Positions 8,388-17,005 of a stretch of 64,000 bases of DNA are shown here, piece by piece (positions within the stretch are counted from its first letter, which is position 1; each line of letters begins with the position of its first letter). A model generated the notes under the pieces. That model was not told the DNA's origin and made no database searches. It saw only the letters and a list, made by a program, of their open reading frames with translations. The position numbers and the translations under genes were made by a program. Source of the DNA: Alentia gelatinosa (Eukaryota; Annelida; Polychaeta; Phyllodocida; Polynoidae); contig OX465588.1 of assembly GCA_950022655.1 (NCBI GenBank), positions 27,265,525 to 27,329,524 of the forward strand. The letters are read 5' to 3'.

Positions 8388-11300
8388 CCTGCGGTAGACG
8401 GTACGGCGCTCCCAGCGGACCTCAATGCTGCCATCCGGGCGGACAGCACATCGCGACGTCTGATCAGCCTCCAGCGCCACGTATCCCTCCCGTAGCAGTT
8501 CGGTGGGTTCGGCCCTCCGAGCCCAGACCTCCAACGGGGTAGCCGGCTCGCCCTCCCAGGGGAGGCTAACACCCCCGAGTTCGTCCGGTACGCGGGCGGT
8601 CCCCGGCCCCAGCAGACGCACATGGCTGTCGCCGTCCCACTGGGCGGTGACGGCCCTGACGGCCCCGTACGGCAGGTATGCGGGGTGCACCGTCACGCTG
8701 GACCGGATCAACTGTTCTCTCCTCCTCTGCCGCGAGGGGCCCGCCCGGGTGGGCTCTCGGTCTTCTCCCCCCTCCTCCGCCGACAACATTGACGGGGTCG
8801 CGGGCCGCGTGTCTGCGTTGTGCCTGTCCTCCGGGGCGGCTGGGGACGTCGGGGTTCCGACCGGCGGGGCACTGCTTCCCCCCGCGTCGGGTGTCGAGGC
8901 CGCCCGGGGCGTTGTCGGTATTCCCAACGCTCCTGCCGGTCTCGCCGGGGTCGCGGGCGCGTCGACGGCCGACAGTGGCATCGAGCTCGGGACCCGCGCG
9001 GGGTGCTCTCCGGAGCTTCCCGCCGCCGACCGCACCGGGGTCACTAACCGGGGGCGTCTGGTCTTTCCATCATCGGGGACCATCCTGTTGCCGGCGCTGC
9101 GCCCATCCTCTGCTGCTTCCGTGGTGTCCGGGGAGTCTGTCGAGGAGTCCGACGAGGAGCCCTCCTCACCGCTGGATGAGTCTCCCTCCGCCGAGATGTT
9201 CCGCCCGGGGGTAGGCGGGAGCGGGCTGCACTCGGCTGCCGGAGCCACCACGATGTCCCGTCCCGGGGTAGGCGGGGGGGGGCTGCACACCGCCGCCGCA
9301 GTCTCCGAGACCCGGGGCGGGGCCTGAGGCGCTGCCACCGCCACAGGCGTCCCTCTCTTGGTCGGCCGGTGCTGCGGTGAGCTGCGCCGGGTCGGGGGGG
9401 GCATCCTCGCCGCGTCCTTGTTGGGGATCCGTGTCCCAGCCTTCCCCCCCATCTCGTCCCGGGATGTAGAGGGCTGCGCGCCGGGTACCGCCACTCCAAA
9501 GGCCGCTCGTACGCGGGCCGCCGCCTCCTCGATAGCCCGGTGTCCCTTCAGGCCCAACTCCCCCGCCAGCTTGGAGAGGGCCATGACAGTCGCCGGGGAC
9601 CACTGCTGGGTTGTTGGGGACGAGTCCAGGCCCCAGATCGCCGCAGTCTGCACCTTCCTCTTCTTGGCGGGCGTGCGGAGGAGGGGCTCGAGGACCGGCG
9701 ACTGGAGCATCGCTTCCAACACCCCGGCGGCCTCCGTGACCTCCGCGTCCTCCCCCTCGCCGATCGATATGCCCGGGTCTGACAAGGTCGGCGTCACCGT
9801 CGGAGTGGCTGGGGTCGGGGGCGGTGTGGTCTCCCCGGCTCGCGGCGCCGTCAGCCCGCAAGACGATACTGCCGTCGTTGGGGCCACACCCGGGACCCCC
9901 CCCCGCTGTCCCTTCTCTACGGCAGTGGTCGACTCCGCCGAGCCCGCACTGCTGGACTGGGTGCGCGACTTCGAGCTCTGACGTTCGGCCGGGGGGAAGA
10001 ACATATGGACCGCGTCCGGGATGCGCGTCGCGTCCCCCCCCCACGGGTGGTGGTGGCGTTCTAGATGCCGGAGGAAGTCATTCTTTCTCTTTTTCTGGAA
10101 TTTATGGTCACAAACCGGGCAGGACCACCCCATGCAGTAGTCCTCATGCTTTGACTCGCGGTGGCGCTTCAGGCCGTCCGCCCTCTTGAAGGTTGCACCG
10201 CAGGTCGCGCAGTCGTGTTGTGCCGACGCCATTTTTTTTTGCTCTGATTCAGATCTCGCGATCTCTCGAACGCCGCGAGAACTGCCGAGATCCGCGGAAC
10301 TCTCCTGTACGGGGGGGGGGGCGAACGTCACCCGGGATGGTAAAACAACTTCCGGCCCCGTGAGGCGGTGCCCCGGAGGTGTCCGGCGCAGCACGACAAC
10401 TCGCCGTGGGGGCTGCCCGGCCTCCGGGGCCTCCCGGAGGCGTCGGTCGCAGTCTTCTTTGATGGCCGCTGCTATCTGCTGCGCCCGCCGGCGTGCCCTC
10501 TTCCTCCAATTGCTTGTGCTACTTCCCCCTTGCGCTCCCCCCTCCGGGGGCAACACAGAATACTTGACCGTGGTCCCGGCGTCGGCCTGGAACCGGTCCC
10601 TTGCAAAGTATCCAGACGACATTCCGCGGTGTTGTCCTGACGCGTATACACCACCTGGTCCCGCGGGAGGGCGCACCTGTCGCACCCGATCCGGGTTGGG
10701 TGGCTCCCCCTTCAGGGCGTCAAAGTGCACTACCCGCTTGCGCCGTCCCATTTCGATGGCGTACACCGCCTCCCCGATCCTCCCCGTGATTACCCAGGGC
10801 CCCGTCCACCATGACTGCAACTTCGGGGTAACTCCCACCCGGCGCTGAGGGTGGAAGTAGTAGACCCTAGACCCCACCTCGAACGGGGCCCCCCGTGCTC
10901 GGAGATCATGGTTCCGCCGTTGGCGGGCCACCGCCACCCCCAGGCATCGCCGCGCCCAATCGTGGGCCCGTTCCATTCCCTCGCGGAGGCGCCCTACGTA
11001 CCCCTCCGGGGGTTCCGGGGCCGCGCCCCGGCCCTCCGACGGGGGGTACAAGAGGGCCAGAGGTGCTGCGGTCTCCCGGCCCAACATCATCCGGTTAGGC
11101 GTGACCCCGGTGGAGGCGTGCACGGAGGACCGATAAGCGCTCATAACGAAGGGCAGATGGCGGTCCCAGTCACCCTGGTCCTCCCTCACGACAGCCGCCA
11201 GCAGATTCTCGATGGTGCGGTTAGCGCGCTCCACCAACCCATCGCTCTGCGGCCGAAATGCGCAGGTCCTGGTCTGACTGATCCCCAATAACTCCGTAGT

Positions 11301-13850
11301 GCGCCGGAACAATTCCGACTGGAAGTTACGGCCCTGGTCCGAGTGAAGCACAGCAGGGGGTCCCAGGCGGCACACAAAGTGTTCCACAAAGGCTTGCGCC
11401 ACCGTACCCGCCTCCTGGTTGGGAAGGGGCACCCCCTCCGCCCACTTCGTAAAGTAATCCATTATAACGAGGATATATCGATTTCCCCCTTCACTCCGGG
11501 GCAGCGGACCCATGATGTCGAGGGCGGCCCTCTGCAGGGGCTCGCTCGTGGCTACATGGCCCATCGGCGCCCGGTGGGGCCCCGGGGGCCCTTTTCTCTT
11601 GAGACAGGCCACGCAGGCGGCGCAAAAAACTGCAACATCCTGCCGGAACCCCGGCCAATAATAGCTGGCCTGGCAGCGCCGGACCGTCCGGGTCCGACCC
11701 AGGTGGCCGGACAGGGGCGGGCCATGTAGGCTCTGGAGGATCTCCCGCCGCCGCTCACGTGGCACCGCTAGCTGAAATACCTTGTCGCCCCCCGGTACGT
11801 ACCACCAGCGCCCCAGGAGGCCCTCCTGGAGCACCAGTCGGTCCCTCTGGGCCCACCATGTGCGTATCTCCGGGCCATCCCCCTCCCCCGGTGGGTGCGG
11901 GGTTCCCTCCCCCAGCCATTCCCTCACCCGTTGCAGGTCCGGGTCGTTCCCCTGGTCGTCCTCCCAAGAGCGGGGCGAGATGTCCGGGGCTGCCCCGGAC
12001 ACCGTCGGGTCCCCGGGAGGCTCCGCTCCCAGTGCCCTGCCCCGAGACCTTGTGACCACAGCGCACCGTTGGGGTACGGGGGGCTGCATGCCACATTGTC
12101 GGCACGGCACCCGGGATAAACCGTCAGCGTTACCGTGCTGCCGTCCTGGGCGGTGCTCGATCTGGAGGTCATAGCACTCCATGATCTGCAGCCACCGCGC
12201 TACCTGGCCCACCGGCTCCCGAAGGCTCCGGAGCCACCTGAGCGCCGCGTGGTCCGTCCGCACCAGGACAGGCCGTCCGACCAAATAGTGGCGGAACTTG
12301 GCGAGGGCGAACATGATGGCCAACATTTCCTTTCTCGTAACGCAGTAATTGCGCTCTGGCTTGGTGAGGGTACGGCTAGCGTAGGACAGGACCCTCTCCA
12401 GCCCCCCTTGCACCTGTGAAAGTACTGCCCCCACCCCCCCGTCACAAGCGTCCGTGTCCACAATCAGTTTCCCATGCTCCCTGGGGTACCCCAGGACCGG
12501 AGCCTCTGTCAGTTTGGCCTTTAACCCCCGGAATGCGGCGTCGCAGCCCGGGGTCCACACGAATACTCGACCTTTATCCGCCAGGGAGGACAGGGGCTTA
12601 GCCAGCTCCGCGAACCCCGGGACGAAAGCACGGTAATACCCCGCAAGCCCGAGGAAGCTACGGACCTCCGAGACGTTCCGGGGCTCCGGCCACCCCTTGA
12701 CCGCCTCCACTTTCGCGGGGTCAGTCGCGACTCCGGCCTCCGAGACTACATGCCCCAGAAACTGGACTTCTCTCCGGCCCAGCTGGCACTTGGACGGCTT
12801 GACCCTTAACCCTGCTTGTATCAGGCGGTCCAGTACCTCATCGAGGCGCCGGAGGTGCTCCTCAAAGTCCGGTGCAAATATGATAATATCGTCGAGGTAG
12901 ACCAGGCAGGTTGCCCATTGCAGGCCCTGCATGGCCACCTCCATTAGCCGCTCGAACGTTCCCGGGGCATTACATAGCCCGAACGGCATTACGCGATACT
13001 GGAAGAGGCCCCGGTGGGTAGTAAAGGCGGTCTTAGGACGGTCCGCCTCCTCCACTTCCACCTGCCAATAACCGCTGACCAGGTCCAGGGTACTAAACCA
13101 TCTGGACCCAGCCAGCGTGTCCAGCGAGTCGTCAACACGGGGCAGCGGGTAGGCGTCTTTGACCGTGACTGCGTTTACACGCCTATAGTCCACGCAGAAC
13201 CGCACTGCCCCGTCTTTCTTGCGGACGAGGACGACCGGAGAGGCCCAAGGGCTCTGGGACGGCTCGATGACCCCCTCCTTCAACATCTTCTCTACCTCCA
13301 CCCCTACCGTCTCTCGCCTATGTGGGGCCAGCCTCCGGGGCGGTTGTCTGATGGGCCCGGCTGTCCCTGTGTCAATAGTGTGGCGAACCAGGGTAGTGCG
13401 GCCCCGGTCCTCCGGAGAGAGCTGGAAGGCCCCCGCACGCCGCCCCAACAGGGCCCGCATAGCCGACCGCTCCCCCCCTCTTAGGTGGTCCACCAGCCCG
13501 TCCAGCACTTCCCCTCCTCTACAATCTCCGGCGGGGAGCGCCTCCACTATCCGGCAGGTATCGCCATCGAAATCTCTTCCGGAGGCGCCCTCCACCGGTT
13601 CCAGCACCCCCAACACCATTCCCAGGTACACGGTCACAGCTGTAGGACCCAGGTTGAGGACCCGGACAGGGCACAGGCCCCCCTCTGGTTCCACCAAGCC
13701 CCGCCCCACACGGAACTCCGGGCGGTCCCGGCCCTCCAGAACCCCGGTCCCACAATTCCCCAACGATCCCTCCAATTCTCCCGTCAGCACCAGTTCGGAC
13801 CTCCCTGGGATCACAGCCGCCCGGAGGTTCCGCACACGACGGCACTCCGC
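8337..13850 (-). CDS. pol: pol polyprotein: RT, RNase H, integrase, plus C2H2 third module
   Basis: The frame is open from just after a TGA at 13868-13866 to the stop at 8339-8337. Residue numbers count from a GTG at 13835. Reverse transcriptase: catalytic Asp in FSTLDLVSGY (about 251) and YLDD (313-316). RNase H: TDACDGG (Asp462), Glu503 and TDHA (Asp528). Integrase: HHCC zinc site (His704, His711, Cys741, Cys744), DD35E residues Asp773, Asp833 and Glu869, and a GPY/F-like C-terminal motif near 1010-1030. The frame then continues for about 800 residues instead of stopping, through a basic linker, two C2H2 fingers (1209-1262), PAKKRKV (1389-1395), Ser/Pro-rich sequence and a conserved-looking tail (1705-1832). 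That is far longer than usual for the family. It is entered from the protease frame across a C7 run. It makes the cDNA and inserts it into chromosomes. Confidence 0.95.
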   Translation of the reverse strand, partial: AECRRVRNLRAAVIPGRSELVLTGELEGSLGNCGTGVLEGRDRPEFRVGRGLVEPEGGLCPVRVLNLGPTAVTVYLGMVLGVLEPVEGASGRDFDGDTCRIVEALPAGDCRGGEVLDGLVDHLRGGERSAMRALLGRRAGAFQLSPEDRGRTTLVRHTIDTGTAGPIRQPPRRLAPHRRETVGVEVEKMLKEGVIEPSQSPWASPVVLVRKKDGAVRFCVDYRRVNAVTVKDAYPLPRVDDSLDTLAGSRWFSTLDLVSGYWQVEVEEADRPKTAFTTHRGLFQYRVMPFGLCNAPGTFERLMEVAMQGLQWATCLVYLDDIIIFAPDFEEHLRRLDEVLDRLIQAGLRVKPSKCQLGRREVQFLGHVVSEAGVATDPAKVEAVKGWPEPRNVSEVRSFLGLAGYYRAFVPGFAELAKPLSSLADKGRVFVWTPGCDAAFRGLKAKLTEAPVLGYPREHGKLIVDTDACDGGVGAVLSQVQGGLERVLSYASRTLTKPERNYCVTRKEMLAIMFALAKFRHYLVGRPVLVRTDHAALRWLRSLREPVGQVARWLQIMECYDLQIEHRPGRQHGNADGLSRVPCRQCGMQPPVPQRCAVVTRSRGRALGAEPPGDPTVSGAAPDISPRSWEDDQGNDPDLQRVREWLGEGTPHPPGEGDGPEIRTWWAQRDRLVLQEGLLGRWWYVPGGDKVFQLAVPRERRREILQSLHGPPLSGHLGRTRTVRRCQASYYWPGFRQDVAVFCAACVACLKRKGPPGPHRAPMGHVATSEPLQRAALDIMGPLPRSEGGNRYILVIMDYFTKWAEGVPLPNQEAGTVAQAFVEHFVCRLGPPAVLHSDQGRNFQSELFRRTTELLGISQTRTCAFRPQSDGLVERANRTIENLLAAVVREDQGDWDRHLPFVMSAYRSSVHASTGVTPNRMMLGRETAAPLALLYPPSEGRGAAPEPPEGYVGRLREGMERAHDWARRCLGVAVARQRRNHDLRARGAPFEVGSRVYYFHPQRRVGVTPKLQSWWTGPWVITGRIGEAVYAIEMGRRKRVVHFDALKGEPPNPDRVRQVRPPAGPGGVYASGQHRGMSSGYFARDRFQADAGTTVKYSVLPPEGGAQGGSSTSNWRKRARRRAQQIAAAIKEDCDRRLREAPEAGQPPRRVVVLRRTPPGHRLTGPEVVLPSRVTFAPPPVQESSADLGSSRGVREIARSESEQKKMASAQHDCATCGATFKRADGLKRHRESKHEDYCMGWSCPVCDHKFQKKRKNDFLRHLERHHHPWGGDATRIPDAVHMFFPPAERQSSKSRTQSSSAGSAESTTAVEKGQRGGVPGVAPTTAVSSCGLTAPRAGETTPPPTPATPTVTPTLSDPGISIGEGEDAEVTEAAGVLEAMLQSPVLEPLLRTPAKKRKVQTAAIWGLDSSPTTQQWSPATVMALSKLAGELGLKGHRAIEEAAARVRAAFGVAVPGAQPSTSRDEMGGKAGTRIPNKDAARMPPPTRRSSPQHRPTKRGTPVAVAAPQAPPRVSETAAAVCSPPPPTPGRDIVVAPAAECSPLPPTPGRNISAEGDSSSGEEGSSSDSSTDSPDTTEAAEDGRSAGNRMVPDDGKTRRPRLVTPVRSAAGSSGEHPARVPSSMPLSAVDAPATPARPAGALGIPTTPRAASTPDAGGSSAPPVGTPTSPAAPEDRHNADTRPATPSMLSAEEGGEDREPTRAGPSRQRRREQLIRSSVTVHPAYLPYGAVRAVTAQWDGDSHVRLLGPGTARVPDELGGVSLPWEGEPATPLEVWARRAEPTELLREGYVALEADQTSRCAVRPDGSIEVRWERRTVYRRVSTGPTLIVMWECHFT
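8388..10232 (-). CDS. Third ORF: C2H2 zinc-finger protein in the env position
   Basis: An in-frame ATG at 10232-10230 sits in strong Kozak context (AAAAATGGCG), 72 nt downstream of a candidate splice acceptor. The product would begin with two C2H2 fingers: C-X2-C-X12-H-X4-H, and C-X2-C-X14-H-X3-H. It carries a PAKKRKV nuclear localisation motif, an Ala-rich helical segment, a duplicated CSP(P/L)PPTPGR motif (about 1517-1529 and 1536-1548 in pol numbering), an acidic Ser stretch and a folded-looking C-terminus. A nuclear nucleic-acid-binding role is inferred. It has none of the membrane or signal features expected of an envelope protein. It is fused in frame to pol, so translation only as part of the polyprotein is the alternative. 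Its 3' end may be spliced to 8085-8032. Confidence 0.6.
10305..10321 (-). promoter_or_regulatory. Candidate 3' splice acceptor upstream of third ORF
   Basis: On the coding strand an 11-C pyrimidine run is followed by GTACAG|GAG, with the exon start at 10304. It lies 72 nt before the strong-context ATG of the zinc-finger ORF, the position expected for the acceptor of a spliced subgenomic mRNA. The matching upstream donor was not identified. Confidence 0.4.
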
Positions 13851-13857
13851 GGGGGGG
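13851..13857 (-). other. C7 run: one-base frame break between protease and RT
   Basis: G7 on the plus strand (C7 in the coding sense). The protease frame reads into the run and the RT frame leaves it one base out of register. The RT frame is closed just upstream by TGA (13868-13866), so the switch must happen between there and the point where the protease frame diverges in content. A homopolymer length change (mutation or sequencing error) is the simplest cause. A +1 frameshift is the alternative. Confidence 0.7.
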
Positions 13858-14280
13858 ATCCCAGGTCAGCCTGCAGCGGCCCACGTCGACCGACATCCCC
13901 TGGTCCCGGAGGAACCCGGCCCCCAGGATGGCGTCGCTCCCCACGTCAGCGATCACCCATTCCACCGGGGTAGACCGGGAAGCCCACTCCAGGGTGGCCC
14001 TGACTTTCCCCGTTATAGCCAGAGGCCTTCCATCCGCACAGGTGAGCGGCCCCCCGGCTTCCGTCACCTCCCCGGGGCGCCCATGTCGTTGCCACCATGC
14101 GAGGGAAAGGAGGTTCACCGTGGCCCCGGTGTCCACCAGCATCCACACCGGCCTTCCCCACACACGGCCTTCCACCCGGATGCCCGGGCCCCCCCGCTCT
14201 CTCTCCCCCTGCAGTATGCAATCGGCTTTCCTCCCCCCCCTGACCTCCAACCCGCCGCCGGCGGAGGTCGGCCCTAGTTT
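13851..14280 (-). CDS. Aspartic protease, -1 frame relative to gag
   Basis: This frame overlaps the end of gag and is open on the minus strand from at least 14397. It contains the retropepsin active site as MLVDTGATVNLLS (Asp at 14133-14131) and, about 67 residues later, the ILGAGFL motif of the flap-distal region, as in single-domain retroviral-type proteases that dimerise. It has no independent start, so it is most likely made by -1 frameshifting at the gag stop. Gag and RT share one frame and this segment lies in another, so two frame changes separate gag from RT in this copy. The product would cleave the Gag and Pol polyproteins. Confidence 0.85.
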
Positions 14281-14283
14281 TCC
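14242..14283 (-). promoter_or_regulatory. Candidate -1 programmed frameshift signal
   Basis: On the coding strand GGAAAAC (14283-14277) immediately precedes the gag TAG (14276-14274). After a 7-nt spacer, GACCTCC (14269-14263) can pair with GGAGGTC (14248-14242) around a GC-rich 14-nt loop. The -1 frame beyond it is the protease frame. The heptamer is near, not equal to, the X_XXY_YYZ consensus, since the P-site codon GAA would re-pair with GGA. Confidence 0.65.
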
Positions 14284-15833
14284 GGCGCCCCGGACCCGGA
14301 GCTCCCCTGCACCGGAGGAGCCGGCGACGACTCCGGCGCCGGCCTCCGCAACGGGCAGTTTATGCGTATGTGCCCCTCCTGTTTGCAATGAAAGCATTTA
14401 CGGGGGCCTGGGTTGGGCGGAACCTGCATCATCTGGCTCCGCAGCTTGCCCAGCTCCTCCTTAAGGGCAGCCATCTCCTCCGCCATGGAGCCCCCGGCCG
14501 CCCTTACCCGCCGGGACCCTCCTCGGTCCGTCTTCAGGTACGCCTCGGCCTCTAGGGCCGTGGATACTGCGTCACTCATTGACCGGGGCTTGCTTTGGAA
14601 GATCCAGTGGCGGAGCTGCTCGTCCCGGAGACCCTCAACGAATCGATCACGACACATCGAATCGATCGTTGACGCATCCGCCTCCGGGTACGCCAATCTC
14701 GTTAGACGCCACACTTCCTCCCCGAAGAGCTGCAGCCCTTCTTCCGAGGACCTCTCCAGGTTGCGGAGGAGTGCCTTGTACGTTTCCTGTTGATTCCTGG
14801 GCTGGAACCGTTTGTAGAGGGCCTCCCGGAGGCGGTCAAGCCCCCCTGGGGACCCAGGCCGGATACCGGGGAGGACCCGGCGGGCCAGCCCGGAGAGGGA
14901 GACCCCCAAGAACGTCCCGGCCTGGACCGAGTTCCACCCGTTGGCTGCAACGCACAGCTCAAAGTGGGCAATAAACTCCTCCAGGTTAGAGGTCCCGTCG
15001 TATTTTGAGGGCATCACCACTGGCTTAGGGGCCACAGCCCGGGGTACGATCCCATCCCCTCCGGAGGCGGGAATGTCGGGGGATGGGGCCTGACCCACCA
15101 CCTCCGACTCCCCCCCTGCCTCCCGTGAGGAGGCCCAGGGCCACGCAGGGAGCGCCACCCCGGCGCCACCCCGGCTCACAGGCGGAGCTGCCGTCCCCGA
15201 AATCCACGGGCCAGCCGCTCCCCCGACCCCCCAGTCAGAAATCCCAGCCAGCAGTGGGGGGTTGCTCCGGGGCCTCGGTGCCCCCGGCCCCTCCCCAGAC
15301 CCCCCGCCGTCTCCAAACCTCCAGTCATGGCCCACCCCGGGGCCCTCCTCCGCACCCCTCCGGGGAGCCAGGTAGGCATCGGGGCCCCCCCGGGGGTCCC
15401 GGGGCGGGAGAACGAGGCCCCGGAAGTCCGCAGCGCCCCGGGAGGTCAAGTCCCCGGGCCCGGTCCCAGCACCCTTCCAGTCCGACAACCCCGCCGCCGG
15501 TGAGGAGTCGCCCCGGGCCCCAGGCGTTCGACCGCCCCAGCGCCCCTCCTCCGGACCCCCCGGCAGAGCACAGGGGCCATCCCGGGTGCGGTCCAGGGAA
15601 AGCTCCTCCACAGGCCCCCTAACCCCCTCACCGGCGGACTGAACCCTAGCCCCCGCCAGGCCCCCTGACCCCCCCGGGGGGGGCAACGCCCCGGAGACCC
15701 CGGAGGGCGAGTCCCAGTCGCCGGACGCCTCCGGGGTCACAAGGAGGCCCGGGCGCCGGAGCAGGAGACCCTCTTCCCCGAGCTCGACCACGGAGCCCCG
15801 GACCCCGGCCCCCAGACGGTCTAGACCTTCCAT
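14274..15833 (-). CDS. gag: Gag polyprotein
   Basis: The nucleocapsid and capsid precursor is 519 residues long, starting at ATG 15833, the first ATG after the primer site. The frame is also open upstream into the LTR, but an ATG inside the LTR at 15944 would precede the primer site and is less likely. Residues 1-275 are Gly/Pro/Arg-rich and low complexity. Residues 277-437 form a helical retrotransposon Gag (capsid-like) domain with the 'EFIAHFELC' and 'LYKRFQPRNQQETY' type motifs. A short coiled-coil-like helix spans about 450-470. A CCHC zinc knuckle spans 480-493 (C-X2-C-X4-H-X4-C), for RNA packaging. It ends at TAG 14276-14274, directly after a candidate slippery heptamer. Confidence 0.92.
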   Translation of the reverse strand: MEGLDRLGAGVRGSVVELGEEGLLLRRPGLLVTPEASGDWDSPSGVSGALPPPGGSGGLAGARVQSAGEGVRGPVEELSLDRTRDGPCALPGGPEEGRWGGRTPGARGDSSPAAGLSDWKGAGTGPGDLTSRGAADFRGLVLPPRDPRGGPDAYLAPRRGAEEGPGVGHDWRFGDGGGSGEGPGAPRPRSNPPLLAGISDWGVGGAAGPWISGTAAPPVSRGGAGVALPAWPWASSREAGGESEVVGQAPSPDIPASGGDGIVPRAVAPKPVVMPSKYDGTSNLEEFIAHFELCVAANGWNSVQAGTFLGVSLSGLARRVLPGIRPGSPGGLDRLREALYKRFQPRNQQETYKALLRNLERSSEEGLQLFGEEVWRLTRLAYPEADASTIDSMCRDRFVEGLRDEQLRHWIFQSKPRSMSDAVSTALEAEAYLKTDRGGSRRVRAAGGSMAEEMAALKEELGKLRSQMMQVPPNPGPRKCFHCKQEGHIRINCPLRRPAPESSPAPPVQGSSGSGAPEN

Positions 15834-15851
15834 ATGTCGGTAGAAGCACGA

Positions 15852-15865
15852 CACCGCTGCCACCA
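15852..15865 (-). promoter_or_regulatory. Primer binding site, tRNA-Leu type
   Basis: TGGTGGCAGCGGTG starts one base after the 5' LTR on the coding strand. Its complement equals the 3' end (with CCA) of animal tRNA-Leu isoacceptors whose acceptor stem ends CGCTGCC (AAG/UAG type), from general knowledge of those tRNAs. All 14 bases match. It primes minus-strand cDNA synthesis. Confidence 0.85.
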
Positions 15866-15866
15866 A

Positions 15867-16201
15867 TGTAATAATCAACAGACGCGGTAATTCAAGTGCC
15901 AACGGACAAGTTGTGGTCTTTATTGAACAAGCCTGCGGATACAATTATCTAACGCGGTCCTTAGCTAACCCCTTGGGATTCAGATGGGTCTGACAGGGAG
16001 AGGTGGCCACGCTTCAGAGCTGGCACAACCAGAATGCCCGCCCCGGGGCGGTGCGCTCACTTAAATACCCGGCGAGTGACGACGTCTCACGCCGAGTATC
16101 GGGCCCCCGCGAGAGTCCCCGAGACTCCCGCTGGTACCCCACGAGCGCCCCGCCCCGGGGCACGGCCGCCCCCTCTCTCCCAGGCCCATCCAACCGCCAC
16201 A
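15867..16201 (-). repeat. 5' LTR (335 bp)
   Basis: Same length and sequence, by eye, as 7215-7549. It holds the promoter: TATA-like GTATTTAAG on the minus strand at 16068-16060, and AATAAA at 15924-15919. It is followed by the primer site on the coding strand and flanked outside by GTAT. Confidence 0.97.
16060..16068 (-). promoter_or_regulatory. TATA-like box of 5' LTR
   Basis: GTATTTAAG on the coding strand sits in a GC-rich context, about 140 nt upstream of the AATAAA. A start site about 25-30 nt downstream is inferred. Confidence 0.5.
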
Positions 16202-16205
16202 GTAT

Positions 16206-16835
16206 TAATCCCGTATAAATAAACCCTCTGTACTCCCCTGTTGGTAAGGCGAGCAGGATATCTGATCATCACCAGCCCGTGGTGGATAAACTATAGTCGC
16301 CAGCTGTAAGGCATGGTTAGCACGGCGACATGTTTGTTTGGAGGAGTAAATGGGGCTTCATGTCCTGCGGTCGCAAGAGTAAACTATCTTCAAAGTCCAA
16401 CTTTTTTTCTATTTTAGCAATTCAATTTCCTCGCCCTGTATTCAAACCGTATGCGTAAGAAGATTGATGGTGTTTGTGTACGTGGATGAGGCCGGTCTAC
16501 GAGCTCACAGTCATGTGTGGGGGTACATCCGCATTCACAGTCACAAGTCACTGAATTGTCCTGTCATTACCAAAGGACAATGTTCTGACAGAACTATGAC
16601 ATACATGTCTTTGTTCTATGATATTATTTTTTAAAGTCATGATCACAGTACTCATAATCCGTATTGGTTCTTTGTCTCCGTCGAAGAAGTAAACAAATAG
16701 GAGTGAGTCCTTGGTGGGCAGTGGATCTTGCTAATGATCTACGTCATTTACACTTGAAATACTGAAAATTTTGAAAATTGATAAGATTCTATCTTAAATA
16801 AGATATGGAAGTGCAAGTGGAAGTAATCAGGTACA
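16206..16835. other. No gene recognised
   Basis: Flanking sequence that continues the host DNA after the retrotransposon. No repeat family or coding exon was recognised. Confidence 0.4.
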
Positions 16836-17005
16836 GTTTTAAAGTGATGCGTATGACTTTTAAAGTAGTGTCTATGGGTTTTAAAGTAATGTCTATGGGT
16901 TCTAAAGTAATGTCTAGGGGTTTCAAAGTAGTGCAAATGGGATTCAAGGTGATGCGTATGGGTTTCAAAGTAGTATTGTGGGGTTCAAAGTGTTGCATAA
17001 AGGGG
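16836..17005. repeat. 21-bp minisatellite
   Basis: About eight degenerate units resemble TTTCAAAGTAGTGTCTATGGG. The period is a multiple of three, so open frames exist on both strands, but these are repeat-derived. Confidence 0.9.

Larger units (their letters stand above)
7215..16201 (-). mobile_element. Ty3/gypsy LTR retrotransposon, apparently full length
   Basis: This 8,987-bp element is on the minus strand: 5' LTR at 15867-16201, tRNA-Leu primer site, gag, protease (shifted frame), RT-RNase H-integrase, C2H2 zinc-finger module, 3' UTR, polypurine tract, and 3' LTR at 7215-7549. The RT-RH-IN order places it in Metaviridae (Ty3/gypsy), and the clade is not assigned. It is strikingly GC-rich against AT-rich flanks. 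The LTRs show no difference by eye and the target duplication is intact, so insertion is recent. The only visible coding lesion is a one-base frame break between protease and RT. Whether this copy is active cannot be told from sequence alone. Confidence 0.97.

Noticed and set aside
8337..10232. Third ORF as an envelope gene
   Set aside because: No signal peptide, transmembrane segment or cleavage motif. The composition indicates a nuclear zinc-finger protein instead.
8503..10848. Long plus-strand frames (274, 207, 220 codons) inside the retrotransposon
   Set aside because: Opposite-strand shadows of the GC-rich pol frame. The minus strand carries clear RT, integrase and zinc-finger motifs.
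13219..14277. 352-codon plus-strand frame
   Set aside because: Shadow of the protease and RT start on the minus strand. No domain of its own.
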